Shown one piece after another: positions 7,828 through 15,350 of a stretch of 38,164 bases of DNA; position 1 is the first letter of the stretch; each line of letters starts with the position of its first letter. The DNA lies in contig NZ_QDGA01000047.1 in assembly GCF_003347665.1 (NCBI RefSeq), positions 1-38,164 on the forward strand. The letters are read 5' to 3'. A program made the position numbers and the translations under genes. This DNA comes from Microvirga calopogonii (GTDB lineage: Bacteria > Pseudomonadota > Alphaproteobacteria > Rhizobiales > Beijerinckiaceae). The notes below the pieces were generated by a model. It did not search any database. It was not told the origin of the DNA and worked only from the letters and a program-made list of their open reading frames with translations.

Positions 7828-9267
7828 ATGAAGTCGTCCGCAAGCATATTCCAGTGTCAGAAGCAAACGTTCGTTGCTACACCTCAACTCATTGAGTCAA
7901 TCCGCTTGCTGCAGCTGACGCATGCCGAACTACGTCAGTTCGTGGAGCACGAAATTGAGAAGAACCCGCTTTTGGAGCTGGCGTCAAACGATGGCGAGGC
8001 TTCAAGCGATGTTTTGTCAACTTCAGGGGGAGATGCGTACATCAGCGCACACGAGAACGTTGGTCATGGACTGACCACGTCCTGCGCGCTGGAACGGCTT
8101 AGTCAATCGAAATCACCGGGCGCGACAACCAACGTTCCGCCCATGCAAGGCCTTGCACGAGACCAGTTTACCGCCGAATCAGAAACATTGCATAACTATG
8201 TCGCTCGTCAGATTGCGCTCACTGTATTCCCTCCCCAGGACCAGCTGATTGCGGGTGAGCTTGCCGGTCACCTAGAAGACACTGGGTATCTTCGGGTCGA
8301 CCTCTTGGAGTTGGCCGGGAGCCTAAATGTCCGGGAGGCTGACGTGGAGCGGGTTCTTGGAACATTGCAGCGTTTTGATCCACCGGGAGTTTTTGCGCGA
8401 ACACTCAGCGAATGCCTTGAGATACAGTTGCGGCAGCGCGACCGGTTCGACCCAGCAATGGCAGCTTTGGTCGCCAATCTTGAGATGCTCGCGCAGCGGG
8501 ACTTTCAGGCGTTGAAGCGGCGTTGCGGGGTCGATGAAGACGACATTCTCGACATGCTGCATGAAATCCGCGCTCTCGATCCCAAGCCTGGAAACCGGTT
8601 CCAATCCGGAGGCCCCGAGTTCATTACTCCCGACGTCTTGGTCCAACCGGCGCCTGGGGGTGGGTGGCAAGTCGAGCTTGAGCCCGACACGCTGCCTAAG
8701 CTTCTGATCAACCAAACTTACTTCGCTGAAGTCTCACGCGCTACCAGCCAAGATTCGAGGGATCAGGCATTTCTCAAAGAATGCTTGCAAAATGCGAACT
8801 GGCTAATTCGCAGCCTGGACCAGCGCGCCAAGACGATCCTTAAGGTAGCGGCTGAGATCGTCCGCCAGCAAGATGCCTTTCTGGAACGTGGCGTCGCCCA
8901 CCTGAGGCCTCTTAATCTCAGGGCTGTCGCTGACGCGATCAACATGCACGAGTCGACCGTAAGCCGCGTGACGTCACAAAAGTATATGCTCACCCCTCGC
9001 GGCGTGTTCGAGCTGAAGTATTTTTTCACCGCAGCAATCGCCTCCTCCGATGGTGGTGATGGGCACTCCGCCGAAGCGGTCCGCCACCGGATCAAGGCGA
9101 TGGTTGCTGGGGAGCCGAACAATAATGTGCTGTCGGACGACGACATCGTCGCCCGACTCAAGGAGACCGGCGTTGAGATTGCCCGCCGCACTGTCGCAAA
9201 GTATCGCGACTCAATGAACATCCCCTCCTCCGTACAACGTCGCCGGGAAAAGCGCATGAAGGCCTAG
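7828..9267 (+). CDS. rpoN2: RpoN2, RNA polymerase sigma-54 factor
   Basis: The sigma factor recognises -24/-12 promoters and depends on activators such as NifA. Region I (SASIFQCQKQTFVATPQLIE, then ESIRLLQLTHAELRQFVEHE) matches the activator-responsive N-terminus of RpoN. The helix-turn-helix is near STVSRVTSQKYML, and the RpoN box ARRTVAKYRD is at residues 452-461 of 479. The frame is open from 7747, but 7828 (MKSSASIFQ) aligns with the family N-terminus and has aggag at 7810-7814, 13 bases upstream, so it is preferred. It lies in the prxS operon and upstream of the nif operons it should serve. As a nif-linked second copy it is expected to act in bacteroids while a chromosomal rpoN1 serves free-living cells. 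Confidence 0.93.
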   Translation: MKSSASIFQCQKQTFVATPQLIESIRLLQLTHAELRQFVEHEIEKNPLLELASNDGEASSDVLSTSGGDAYISAHENVGHGLTTSCALERLSQSKSPGATTNVPPMQGLARDQFTAESETLHNYVARQIALTVFPPQDQLIAGELAGHLEDTGYLRVDLLELAGSLNVREADVERVLGTLQRFDPPGVFARTLSECLEIQLRQRDRFDPAMAALVANLEMLAQRDFQALKRRCGVDEDDILDMLHEIRALDPKPGNRFQSGGPEFITPDVLVQPAPGGGWQVELEPDTLPKLLINQTYFAEVSRATSQDSRDQAFLKECLQNANWLIRSLDQRAKTILKVAAEIVRQQDAFLERGVAHLRPLNLRAVADAINMHESTVSRVTSQKYMLTPRGVFELKYFFTAAIASSDGGDGHSAEAVRHRIKAMVAGEPNNNVLSDDDIVARLKETGVEIARRTVAKYRDSMNIPSSVQRRREKRMKA

Positions 9268-9282
9268 AGGCTGATGAGTAAC

Positions 9283-10371
9283 TGTTTGGTAGCGGAACGT
9301 TGTTGGGACCGGGTGCGTTGGGCGATTGAGGAATATACTTGGCGCTTCGACGGCTCGCGGCGCCCACCGCGGGCCTGGTGGAGGATCTGATGCTGTCCCT
9401 TCATCCGCAAGCCCGCACCACCCCGGCGGTCCGTCAGGAGATCGCCCGCTCGAGAGAGCCCACCGGCGTGCTGGCCCAGCGTTTCAGTGTGAGCACCGAA
9501 AGCATCCGCAAGTGGCGCAAACGTGGCGTGCAGGACTGCCAGGACCATAGCAGCCCGCCGCACAAGCTGCCCTGGAAAGCCACCGAGGAGGAACGTGCGA
9601 TCGTCTGCGCTCTGCGCCGGGCCACCGGCTTTCCGCTCGATGATCTCACCTTCATCGTCACGCACTTCCTGCCGCATCTGAACCGCGATGCCGTCTACCG
9701 CATCCTCAAGGCTGAGGGGCTCGGCCGCCTGCCGCCGGCGCAGCAGCGCAAGCGCAAGAGCGGCAGGTTCAAGGATTACGATCTCGGCTTCGTGCACATG
9801 GACATCAAGCACCTGCCCAAGCTGCGGACCGCCAATGGCGAGAGCCGCAAGCGCTTTCTCTATGTGGCCATCGACCGCTGCTCGCGCTGGGTGCACCTGG
9901 CGGTCAAGGACGACGAGCTGGCCACCAGCGCCATCGCCTTCCTGACCGAGGCGGTGCGCGCCTTCCCCTTCCAGGTCACTCACGTCCTGACGGACCGAGG
10001 ATCCTGCTTTACCGCCGATGGCTTCGAGGACGCCTGCCGCAAACTGAAGGTGGAGCATCGCAAGACCAAGCCCTACACGCCGCAAACCAATGGTCTTGTG
10101 GAGCGCTTCAACGGCCGCGTGCAGCGCGAGGTGCTGGGGATCACGATCTACAGCCATCGGGATCTGGAGACGCTGCTCAAGGGCTTCAACCAGGCCTACA
10201 ACCAGAGACGCCAGCGCGTGTTGAAGGGGCGATCCCCCGAGCAGGTCGTGCACAGCCGCCTGGCTGCCGAGCCCAAGCTGGCCAACCGACGCTACAAGCC
10301 ACCCAATTCAGACGCGTTGCCGCCAGCCCTCCAGGTCGTCGCTCGCGCCAAGGAGGTCTCGCATCCAGACA
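9283..10371. mobile_element. IS481-family insertion sequence between rpoN2 and iscN
   Basis: Weak terminal inverted repeats begin with TGT at 9283 (tgtttggtagcgg) and end at 10371 (complement tgtctggatgcg). The transposase fills the interior. The right end abuts the start of the 355-bp repeat copy 2 within two bases, so the taa/tag stop of the transposase (tag at 10374) appears to be supplied by flanking DNA. The ends are approximate and no clear target duplication is seen. Confidence 0.65.
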
Positions 10372-10376
10372 ACTAG
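9390..10376 (+). CDS. IS481-family transposase
   Basis: The 328-residue integrase-type transposase has an N-terminal helix-turn-helix (GVLAQRFSVSTESIRKWRKR) and an rve catalytic core with FVHMDIKHLPK (Asp), HVLTDRGSCFTADGF (Asp) and TNGLVERFNGRVQRE (Glu). The start at 9390 (MLSLHPQARTTPAVR) is the common N-terminus; the frame is open from 9339. It is intact and possibly active. It shares its direction with rpoN2 and iscN, so rpoN2 transcription could pass through it. Confidence 0.87.
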   Translation: MLSLHPQARTTPAVRQEIARSREPTGVLAQRFSVSTESIRKWRKRGVQDCQDHSSPPHKLPWKATEEERAIVCALRRATGFPLDDLTFIVTHFLPHLNRDAVYRILKAEGLGRLPPAQQRKRKSGRFKDYDLGFVHMDIKHLPKLRTANGESRKRFLYVAIDRCSRWVHLAVKDDELATSAIAFLTEAVRAFPFQVTHVLTDRGSCFTADGFEDACRKLKVEHRKTKPYTPQTNGLVERFNGRVQREVLGITIYSHRDLETLLKGFNQAYNQRRQRVLKGRSPEQVVHSRLAAEPKLANRRYKPPNSDALPPALQVVARAKEVSHPDN

Positions 10377-10626
10377 GACGGGAGAGCTTCAAAAGTCATG
10401 CCAACTGCGCCGCACCCGCTCTAGAAGTAATTTCTCCATCCTGGTCAACGGCTTGAGCGACGGGCAGGAACTCGGGCCGAACATCACCATGCCGCGAATG
10501 CGACAAACCTGACAGGAAATGTCGACGGCCTGGCGCCTCCCCCGGAGCGGCCGACAAGATTGCTCCACGGCAGCAATGCAACTCACCGGGATCCAACCGC
10601 GCTGAGTGTGGTCCGATATTCGACAA

Positions 10627-10664
10627 TGTCCGACAGGCGACATGGCAGTGTTGCAGCCAACACA
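10627..10664. promoter_or_regulatory. Two NifA upstream activator sites for iscN-nifU-nifS
   Basis: Identical to the copy-1 pair: TGT-N10-ACA at 10627-10642 and 10649-10664, ahead of the iscN sigma-54 promoter. Confidence 0.85.
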
Positions 10665-10688
10665 TTGTTCTGGAATGCATTTTCCTTT

Positions 10689-10706
10689 CTGGCACAGGAC
10701 ATGCAT
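10689..10706 (+). promoter_or_regulatory. Sigma-54 promoter of the iscN-nifU-nifS operon
   Basis: tggcacaggacatgcat with GG-N10-GC (GG 10691-10692, GC 10703-10704). The predicted start is near 10716, about 33 bases before the iscN start codon. Confidence 0.87.
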
Positions 10707-10748
10707 GGTTCCCCGCAAATGCGTCGCAGAGTGAGGAGAGGACGTCCA

Positions 10749-11069
10749 ATGATCACGCTCACCGACAATGCTGTCGCCGCTGTGAAGACTGCGCTTCATC
10801 GAGCCGCCGAACCGGTCGAGGGCTTGCGCATCATGGTTCAAGCCGGCGGCTGCGCTGGCTTCAAATACCTAATGGGCCTGGACAGTGTCGTGCACGAGGG
10901 CGATGCGATCATCGAAAGAGATGGGATCAAGGTTTTCGTCGACGTACGCTCCCAACCCCTTGTGGCCGGCATGATCGTCGATTTCATCACGGAACTCGAT
11001 TCCTCCGGCTTTGTCTTCGACAATCCCAACGCACGAGAGAAGTGCGGCTGCGGTAAATCCTTTGGCTGA
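10749..11069 (+). CDS. iscN: IscN, A-type Fe-S cluster carrier (IscA/HesB family)
   Basis: This 106-residue A-type carrier is expected to receive Fe-S clusters and pass them to nitrogenase-related apoproteins. The three ligand cysteines are present: C35 in QAGGCAGFKY, and C99 and C101 in KCGCGKSFG at the C-terminus. The ribosome site gaggagagg lies just upstream of 10749. It is the first gene of the operon, 24 bases before nifU; the iscN-nifU-nifS arrangement is known from R. etli. The ORF is open further upstream to 10560, but that part is the promoter repeat and is not coding. Confidence 0.92.
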   Translation: MITLTDNAVAAVKTALHRAAEPVEGLRIMVQAGGCAGFKYLMGLDSVVHEGDAIIERDGIKVFVDVRSQPLVAGMIVDFITELDSSGFVFDNPNAREKCGCGKSFG

Positions 11070-11093
11070 TCGCGTGAAACAGGGAGTAGGGTC

Positions 11094-12098
11094 ATGTGGG
11101 ACTACAGTGACCAGGTGAAGGAACACTTCTTCAACCCAAGGAATGCCGGCGTTCTGGAAACAGCCAATGCTGTCGGCGAGGCTGGCGCCATCTCTTGCGG
11201 CGATGCGCTTAGGTTGATGATCCACATTGATCCACTGACGGAGACGATCACTGACGCGAAATTTCAGACGTTCGGCTGCGGCTCCGCGATTGCCTCCTCG
11301 TCGGCGCTCACCGAACTCATCATCGGAAAAACCGTCGACGAAGTGCTCCGGATCACTAATCAGGACATAGTTGACTTTCTCGGTGGCCTTCCGCTGGAGA
11401 AGATGCATTGCTCAGTGATGGGTTACGAGGCACTGCAGGCTGCAATCAGTAATTTTCGTGGCGAGCAATGGGTCAATGACCATGACGGAGGCGCGCTGGT
11501 TTGCAAATGCTTCGGTATCGACGAAACGATAATTGAACGGGCCGTCCGCATCAACAGGCTCACCACCATCGAGCAGATCTCTCACTACACAAAGGCGGGT
11601 GGCGGCTGCAGCACGTGCTTAGAATCCGTTGAGGAAGTGCTTGTCCGAATCAACGCAGCGATGGCGGCTGAAGGCCTCATTACGGCAGAACAGGCTTATG
11701 TTGTTGGCGCGACGGATATCCGCGCACTCAACAACGAGGCGAGGGCGAGCACACAATCGGAACCGGTGGTCGCATCCGGTAAGACGCCGAGAATGTCGCC
11801 ACTCAGAACAGCTCGCTTTCCAGCGAAACCGGGAGCTGCCAGCCATCGATTGACGCCTCTGCAGCGAATTCGCTTGATAGAAGACGCTGTCGAGGGCGTG
11901 CGCTCTCACCTGAAGGCCGACGGCGGGGATTGCGAGCTTGTGGATGTCGACGGCGACCAGGTCTACGTCCGACTCTCCGGCCGATGCGCCGACTGTCAGA
12001 TCGCCTCGGCTACTATCAACAGCATGCGCCAGAAACTTCATGAGGCGACTGGGCTCGCGCTTTGCGTCATTCCTGTCAGCAGGGGATCCCACCCATGA
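11094..12098 (+). CDS. nifU: NifU, Fe-S cluster scaffold for nitrogenase
   Basis: The 334-residue, three-domain NifU is the scaffold on which clusters for nitrogenase are assembled with sulfur from NifS. The N-terminal IscU-like domain has C35, C62 and C106. The central [2Fe-2S] ferredoxin-like domain has C137, C139, C172 and C175 (VCKCFG, then GGCSTC). The C-terminal Nfu domain has C298-x2-C301 (RCADCQIAS). All ligand positions are intact. The linker at residues 205-250 is long and low in conservation. The stop overlaps the nifS start (atga), implying translational coupling. Confidence 0.95.
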   Translation: MWDYSDQVKEHFFNPRNAGVLETANAVGEAGAISCGDALRLMIHIDPLTETITDAKFQTFGCGSAIASSSALTELIIGKTVDEVLRITNQDIVDFLGGLPLEKMHCSVMGYEALQAAISNFRGEQWVNDHDGGALVCKCFGIDETIIERAVRINRLTTIEQISHYTKAGGGCSTCLESVEEVLVRINAAMAAEGLITAEQAYVVGATDIRALNNEARASTQSEPVVASGKTPRMSPLRTARFPAKPGAASHRLTPLQRIRLIEDAVEGVRSHLKADGGDCELVDVDGDQVYVRLSGRCADCQIASATINSMRQKLHEATGLALCVIPVSRGSHP

Positions 12099-13291
12099 GG
12101 CCTATCTATCTCGACAATAACGCGACGACCCGAGTCGATCCTGAAGTCGTCCAAGCGATGCTACCGTTATTTACGGATCAATTCGGCAATCCTTCGTCGA
12201 TACACGATTTCGGTGCCTCCGTGGGTGCGGCGGTGAAGGAGGCACGCCGGCAATTGCAAGCGCTGATCGGTGCGGAGTTTGACCATGAGATCACCTTCAC
12301 CTCAGGTGGGACGGAAAGTGACAATGCAGCGATTCTTTCGGCCCTTGAGGTGATGCCTCACCGCACGGAGATCGTGACCTCCGCGGTCGAACACCCAGCC
12401 GTGCTGACGCTATGTGCGCATCTTGAGAAGACGCGTGGCATCAAGGTGCACACTATCCCAGTGGATCGCCATGGCAGGCTAGACCTTGATGCCTACCGGG
12501 CCGCTCTCACCCCGCATGTGGCAATCGTCTCGATCATGTGGGCGAACAACGAAACCGGTACTATCTTCCCCGTGGCCGAGCTTGCTGATTTAGCTAAGGA
12601 AGTTGGCGCGCTTTTTCATACCGACGCGGTGCAGGCGGTCGGCAAGCTCCCGATGGACGTGAAGTCTGTCGCAATTGATATGTTGTCGCTGTCCGGCCAC
12701 AAGGTGCACGGTCCAAAAGGGATTGGCGCACTTTATGTCAGGCGGGGTGTGCGCTTCCGCTCACTAGTGAAAGGAGGACACCAGGAACGCGACCGGCGTG
12801 CGGGCACTGAGAACACTGCCGGCATAGTCGGGTTTGGCAAGGCGGCCGAACTCGCCTTGAAATTTATGGACGATCAGAACACACGGGTAAAGTCGCTCCG
12901 CGACCGTCTGGAGAAAGGACTTCTCCAGCGCATCCCAAACGCTTTCGTTAACGGCGACCTGCTGGAGCGGCTGCCGAATACTGCAAACATCGCCTTCGAG
13001 TATATCGAAGGAGAGGGCATACTACTTCTCCTCAGTCGCGAAGGTATTGCCTGCTCCTCAGGCTCAGCCTGCTCGTCTGGCTCGCTGGAGCCGAGCCATG
13101 TCCTCAGGGCGATGAACGTCCCCTTTACCGCGGCACACGGTGCAATCCGCTTCTCCTTCTCGCGCGACAACAGCGAGGACGATGTCGACCGGGTACTGGA
13201 GGTAATGCCCGGAATCGTGGAGAAGTTGCGTGATCTTTCGCCGTTCGGGGGACGTAGAGACGAAGTTTCAAGGAACTTTGATCCGGTCTAG
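12095..13291 (+). CDS. nifS: NifS, cysteine desulfurase
   Basis: This 398-residue PLP-dependent class V aminotransferase-fold enzyme takes sulfur from L-cysteine and delivers it to NifU. The N-terminus IYLDNNATTRVDPEV is diagnostic, H100 in VEHPAV stacks on the cofactor, K203 in LSLSGHKVHGPKG binds PLP, and C326 in CSSGSACSSGS is the active-site cysteine. The start at 12095 (MRPIYLDNNA) shares atga with the nifU stop; an upstream in-frame ATG at 12062 lies within nifU and is rejected. The next intact gene, nifW, begins almost 1.5 kb later because nifV and cysE in between are relics. Confidence 0.95.
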   Translation: MRPIYLDNNATTRVDPEVVQAMLPLFTDQFGNPSSIHDFGASVGAAVKEARRQLQALIGAEFDHEITFTSGGTESDNAAILSALEVMPHRTEIVTSAVEHPAVLTLCAHLEKTRGIKVHTIPVDRHGRLDLDAYRAALTPHVAIVSIMWANNETGTIFPVAELADLAKEVGALFHTDAVQAVGKLPMDVKSVAIDMLSLSGHKVHGPKGIGALYVRRGVRFRSLVKGGHQERDRRAGTENTAGIVGFGKAAELALKFMDDQNTRVKSLRDRLEKGLLQRIPNAFVNGDLLERLPNTANIAFEYIEGEGILLLLSREGIACSSGSACSSGSLEPSHVLRAMNVPFTAAHGAIRFSFSRDNSEDDVDRVLEVMPGIVEKLRDLSPFGGRRDEVSRNFDPV

Positions 13292-13326
13292 GCCGGAGGA
13301 GTAGAAGAGCCGATAGCAGGTCATGA

Positions 13327-14129
13327 GATGTCCGGTCTTTCTCAGACGATATGCCCCTGCGCGATGGCGAGCATCCACCCGACGTTAGCTTCACGACGGC
13401 AGAGAAGCTGGAAATGGCCGGGTCACTCCCGACGGCCGGCGTCACCGAGATCGACACCGGCAGGGCCATGGACGCAGACGAGACCGAGGCAATTCGCGCT
13501 GCGTTTCACCGTTGGACTCACAGGAGGTAGCGGATGACATCGCAGGATTTCGACCCGGCTCACGAGCGCGGTGTCGGCGCCGTTACTCGATCGGTGCCTG
13601 CCCCGAAAATCCGGCTGATCGCCAAGCTCAGGCTTTATCAGGGCGAACCGCTTCAGGTCACCGAGTACTTGGCCGCGCGGGCCGCCGCCCCTAGCTTCTT
13701 CGTCGCGGCGGGGGCGAAGATGCATTGCCTACCGACCGCTACCATCTCGCCCGAGTCATCGAGAAAGCCGTGAGCGTCGGCGATGTGGCGCTGGATGAGG
13801 TGGCCGCCGCGACAGCCGTTCCCGACGGCACGAGCATAGGCCTCAAGCTTGCAGCGTCGTCTGGACTCGACACCCATGTTGTGCGGGCCACCCGCCGGCC
13901 GACAGCAGCCAGCAAGCCGCTCGTCGGGGGTGTTGTCTTCACCTATGAATCCGGCGGCCACGTCCCAGGGCTGCTGAAGGATCCCTGCTCGTATCAAGAG
14001 TTAGGTCCAGCTCTCGTCGGCCGCCGCACGGCGGCCAGGACAAAATGGGCCCTCACTGCAGCTGAGCTGGTCGAGCTCTTCGACAGCCTGTGCAGCGAGG
14101 TTGCCGGCGGAACCGGGGAAATCGGTTGA
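13327..14129 (+). pseudogene. nifV: Relic of nifV (homocitrate synthase)
   Basis: Two separated blocks match homocitrate synthase. The N-terminal block (from about 13348) reads LRDGEHPPDVSFTTAEKLEM then AGVTEIDTGRAMDADETEAI, the equivalent of the family's LRDGEQ-PGVAF and GV-EIE-G motifs, and stops at 13531-13533. The C-terminal block (about 13770-14025, another frame) reads VGDVALDEVAAATA, then KPLVGGVVFTYESGGHVPGL and LLKDPCSYQELGPALVGRR, matching FTHESGIHVDGLLKDP--YE-LDPALVGR. The middle is largely deleted or scrambled; a weak match SVPAPKIRLIAKL remains. The span is about 0.8 kb where about 1.1 kb is usual. Changes such as ESGG for the family ESGI also argue against function. Position after nifS is the nifUSV order of free-living diazotrophs. 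Confidence 0.8.
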
Positions 14130-14138
14130 GGCCAGGGA

Positions 14139-14745
14139 TGTCATTTATCCTCACCACCACTCCTTCCGGCATAGCAGCCGAGCGACGCGACGTAAAAGCC
14201 GTTCCCTCGTCCTTGACGGCCATGCTCCGTGAGGAAATCGCCTGCGTGAAGGCGCACGACCTCGCCCCGTGTGCGGCAAGCTCAAAATTATGCTCATTTA
14301 TCCCGGAGTTCACGTGAGCATCCGGCACCGGATCACTAATGAGTTGTGGCGGCAGGGCTCCCCAGCGCGCTTGCCGATCTGGGCGCTCCGTCTCATGACG
14401 AATGTCGACTTCCATCCGGACGCAATGGTCGGCCAGCGCTGCCTGATCGTTCATGGCACCCGTGCCGTCGTCGGCAAGAGCGCCGGAGTCGGCCGTTATG
14501 TGGCCTCCTCCGACAGTGTGACACTGGTCGTCATATCCTGTGCGCCAGGAGAGCGCTGTTCGGCCCCTGTGAACTCAATGCAGCGGTCACCGAGGAGGTC
14601 CTGCGTCAACTGACGGCGGTTGACATACCCAGCCGCATTGTTACTTGCCGACCGGCCGGAGACGCGATGTCCTGGCTCGTCAACCCTGTCTCGCTCCCCG
14701 AACTGAGGCTTTCGCAGTTGCAACGTCAACTTACCACAAAATCGC
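14139..14745 (+). pseudogene. cysE: Relic of nif-linked cysE (serine O-acetyltransferase)
   Basis: The N-terminal part reads LTAMLREEIACVKAHDLA near 14214. In another frame from about 14278 it continues KIMLIYPGVHVSIRHRITNE and LWRQGSPARLPIWALRLMTN, then VDFHPDAMVGQRCLIVHGTR, then VVGKSAGVGRYV. This is the CysE pattern TYPG-HA-I-HRIAH-LW, DIHPGA-IG--L-IDHGTG-VIGETA-IG. After SVTLVV the hexapeptide section is mostly lost; a third frame shows GPCELNAAVTEEV and IPSRIVTCR, resembling the C-terminal GANAVVT-DVP and G-PARVV. At least two frame breaks are needed. In Azotobacter a nif cysE lies between nifV and nifW, supporting cysteine supply to NifS; this relic has exactly that position. Confidence 0.78.
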
Positions 14746-14778
14746 CCGAGCCACCATTGTCGATCAGGAGAGAATGCA

Positions 14779-15153
14779 ATGAGCATTGGTCCCGCTAAAA
14801 TCCGTCACATCGATGTTCTCGCGCAACTCGAGGATCTGTCGAATGCGGAGGAGTTCTTCGCGGTCCTTGGCGTCTCCTATGATCCGAAGGTGCTCAAAGT
14901 CTCAAGGTTCCATATTATGAAGCGTATGGGGCAATACCTCGCCGCAGAGGACTTCTCTAAAGTTCCCGACCAGGCGATCGCGGCGCGGGTGTGCGCCATA
15001 CTGGAACGCGCCTACGAGGACTTCGCGAGTTCCTCACCGCTCAAGCACCGAGTCTTTAAAGTGCTTCGAGATCACGATCCGGACAAACCTACCGCTCGGA
15101 GCCGCACCTTCATCCCACTCGATTCCGTCTCGACGCTGTTCGGAAAGATATGA
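14779..15153 (+). CDS. nifW: NifW, nitrogenase stabilising/protective protein
   Basis: The 124-residue protein matches NifW, which associates with MoFe protein and helps its maturation or protects it from oxygen; its mechanism is not settled in the family. The diagnostic segment is EDLSNAEEFFAVLGVSYDPK, then HIMKRMGQYL and RAYEDFASSSPLKHRVFKVL. caggagaga lies just upstream of 14779. It is separated from nifS by the relics and from fixA by the fixA promoter region. No promoter of its own was seen, so it probably depends on readthrough from the iscN promoter across 1.5 kb of dead sequence. Confidence 0.93.
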   Translation: MSIGPAKIRHIDVLAQLEDLSNAEEFFAVLGVSYDPKVLKVSRFHIMKRMGQYLAAEDFSKVPDQAIAARVCAILERAYEDFASSSPLKHRVFKVLRDHDPDKPTARSRTFIPLDSVSTLFGKI

Positions 15154-15178
15154 AGGCGACACGATTTCAATGAGACAA

Positions 15179-15194
15179 TGTCGAGAAGCTGACA
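15179..15194. promoter_or_regulatory. NifA upstream activator site for fixABCX
   Basis: tgtcgagaagctgaca fits TGT-N10-ACA exactly and lies 88 bases upstream of the -24 element at 15267, the spacing typical of NifA-dependent promoters. Confidence 0.85.
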
Positions 15195-15266
15195 AGTTAA
15201 GTCATCACGATGGCATATTCAGAAGAAAGAAATGTGATTTCAAAGACATAGAGGAAGGCACTATGA

Positions 15267-15284
15267 CTGGTACGAATGATGCTA
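15267..15284 (+). promoter_or_regulatory. Sigma-54 promoter of fixABCX(-nifA)
   Basis: ctggtacgaatgatgcta carries GG (15269-15270)-N10-GC (15281-15282). The predicted start is near 15294, 57 bases before fixA. With no separate promoter evident before nifA, it may also drive nifA. Confidence 0.82.
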
Positions 15285-15350
15285 GGTAACGACTAGGTAA
15301 GGAAATGAACCCACAAGCCCGCATCCGGATAGTAGCCTAGCGAGACCGCC

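Larger units (their letters stand above)
10373..10727. repeat. 355-bp direct repeat, copy 2 (iscN promoter cassette)
   Basis: Same sequence as 6264-6618. It ends 21 bases before the iscN start, and the bases just after it form the iscN ribosome site. This position, directly ahead of a nif operon, suggests that copy 2 is the original and copy 1 the derived one. Confidence 0.95.

Noticed and set aside
9264..10253. Minus-strand open frame of 329 codons opposite the IS481 transposase
   Set aside because: It is the antisense shadow of a clear DDE transposase.
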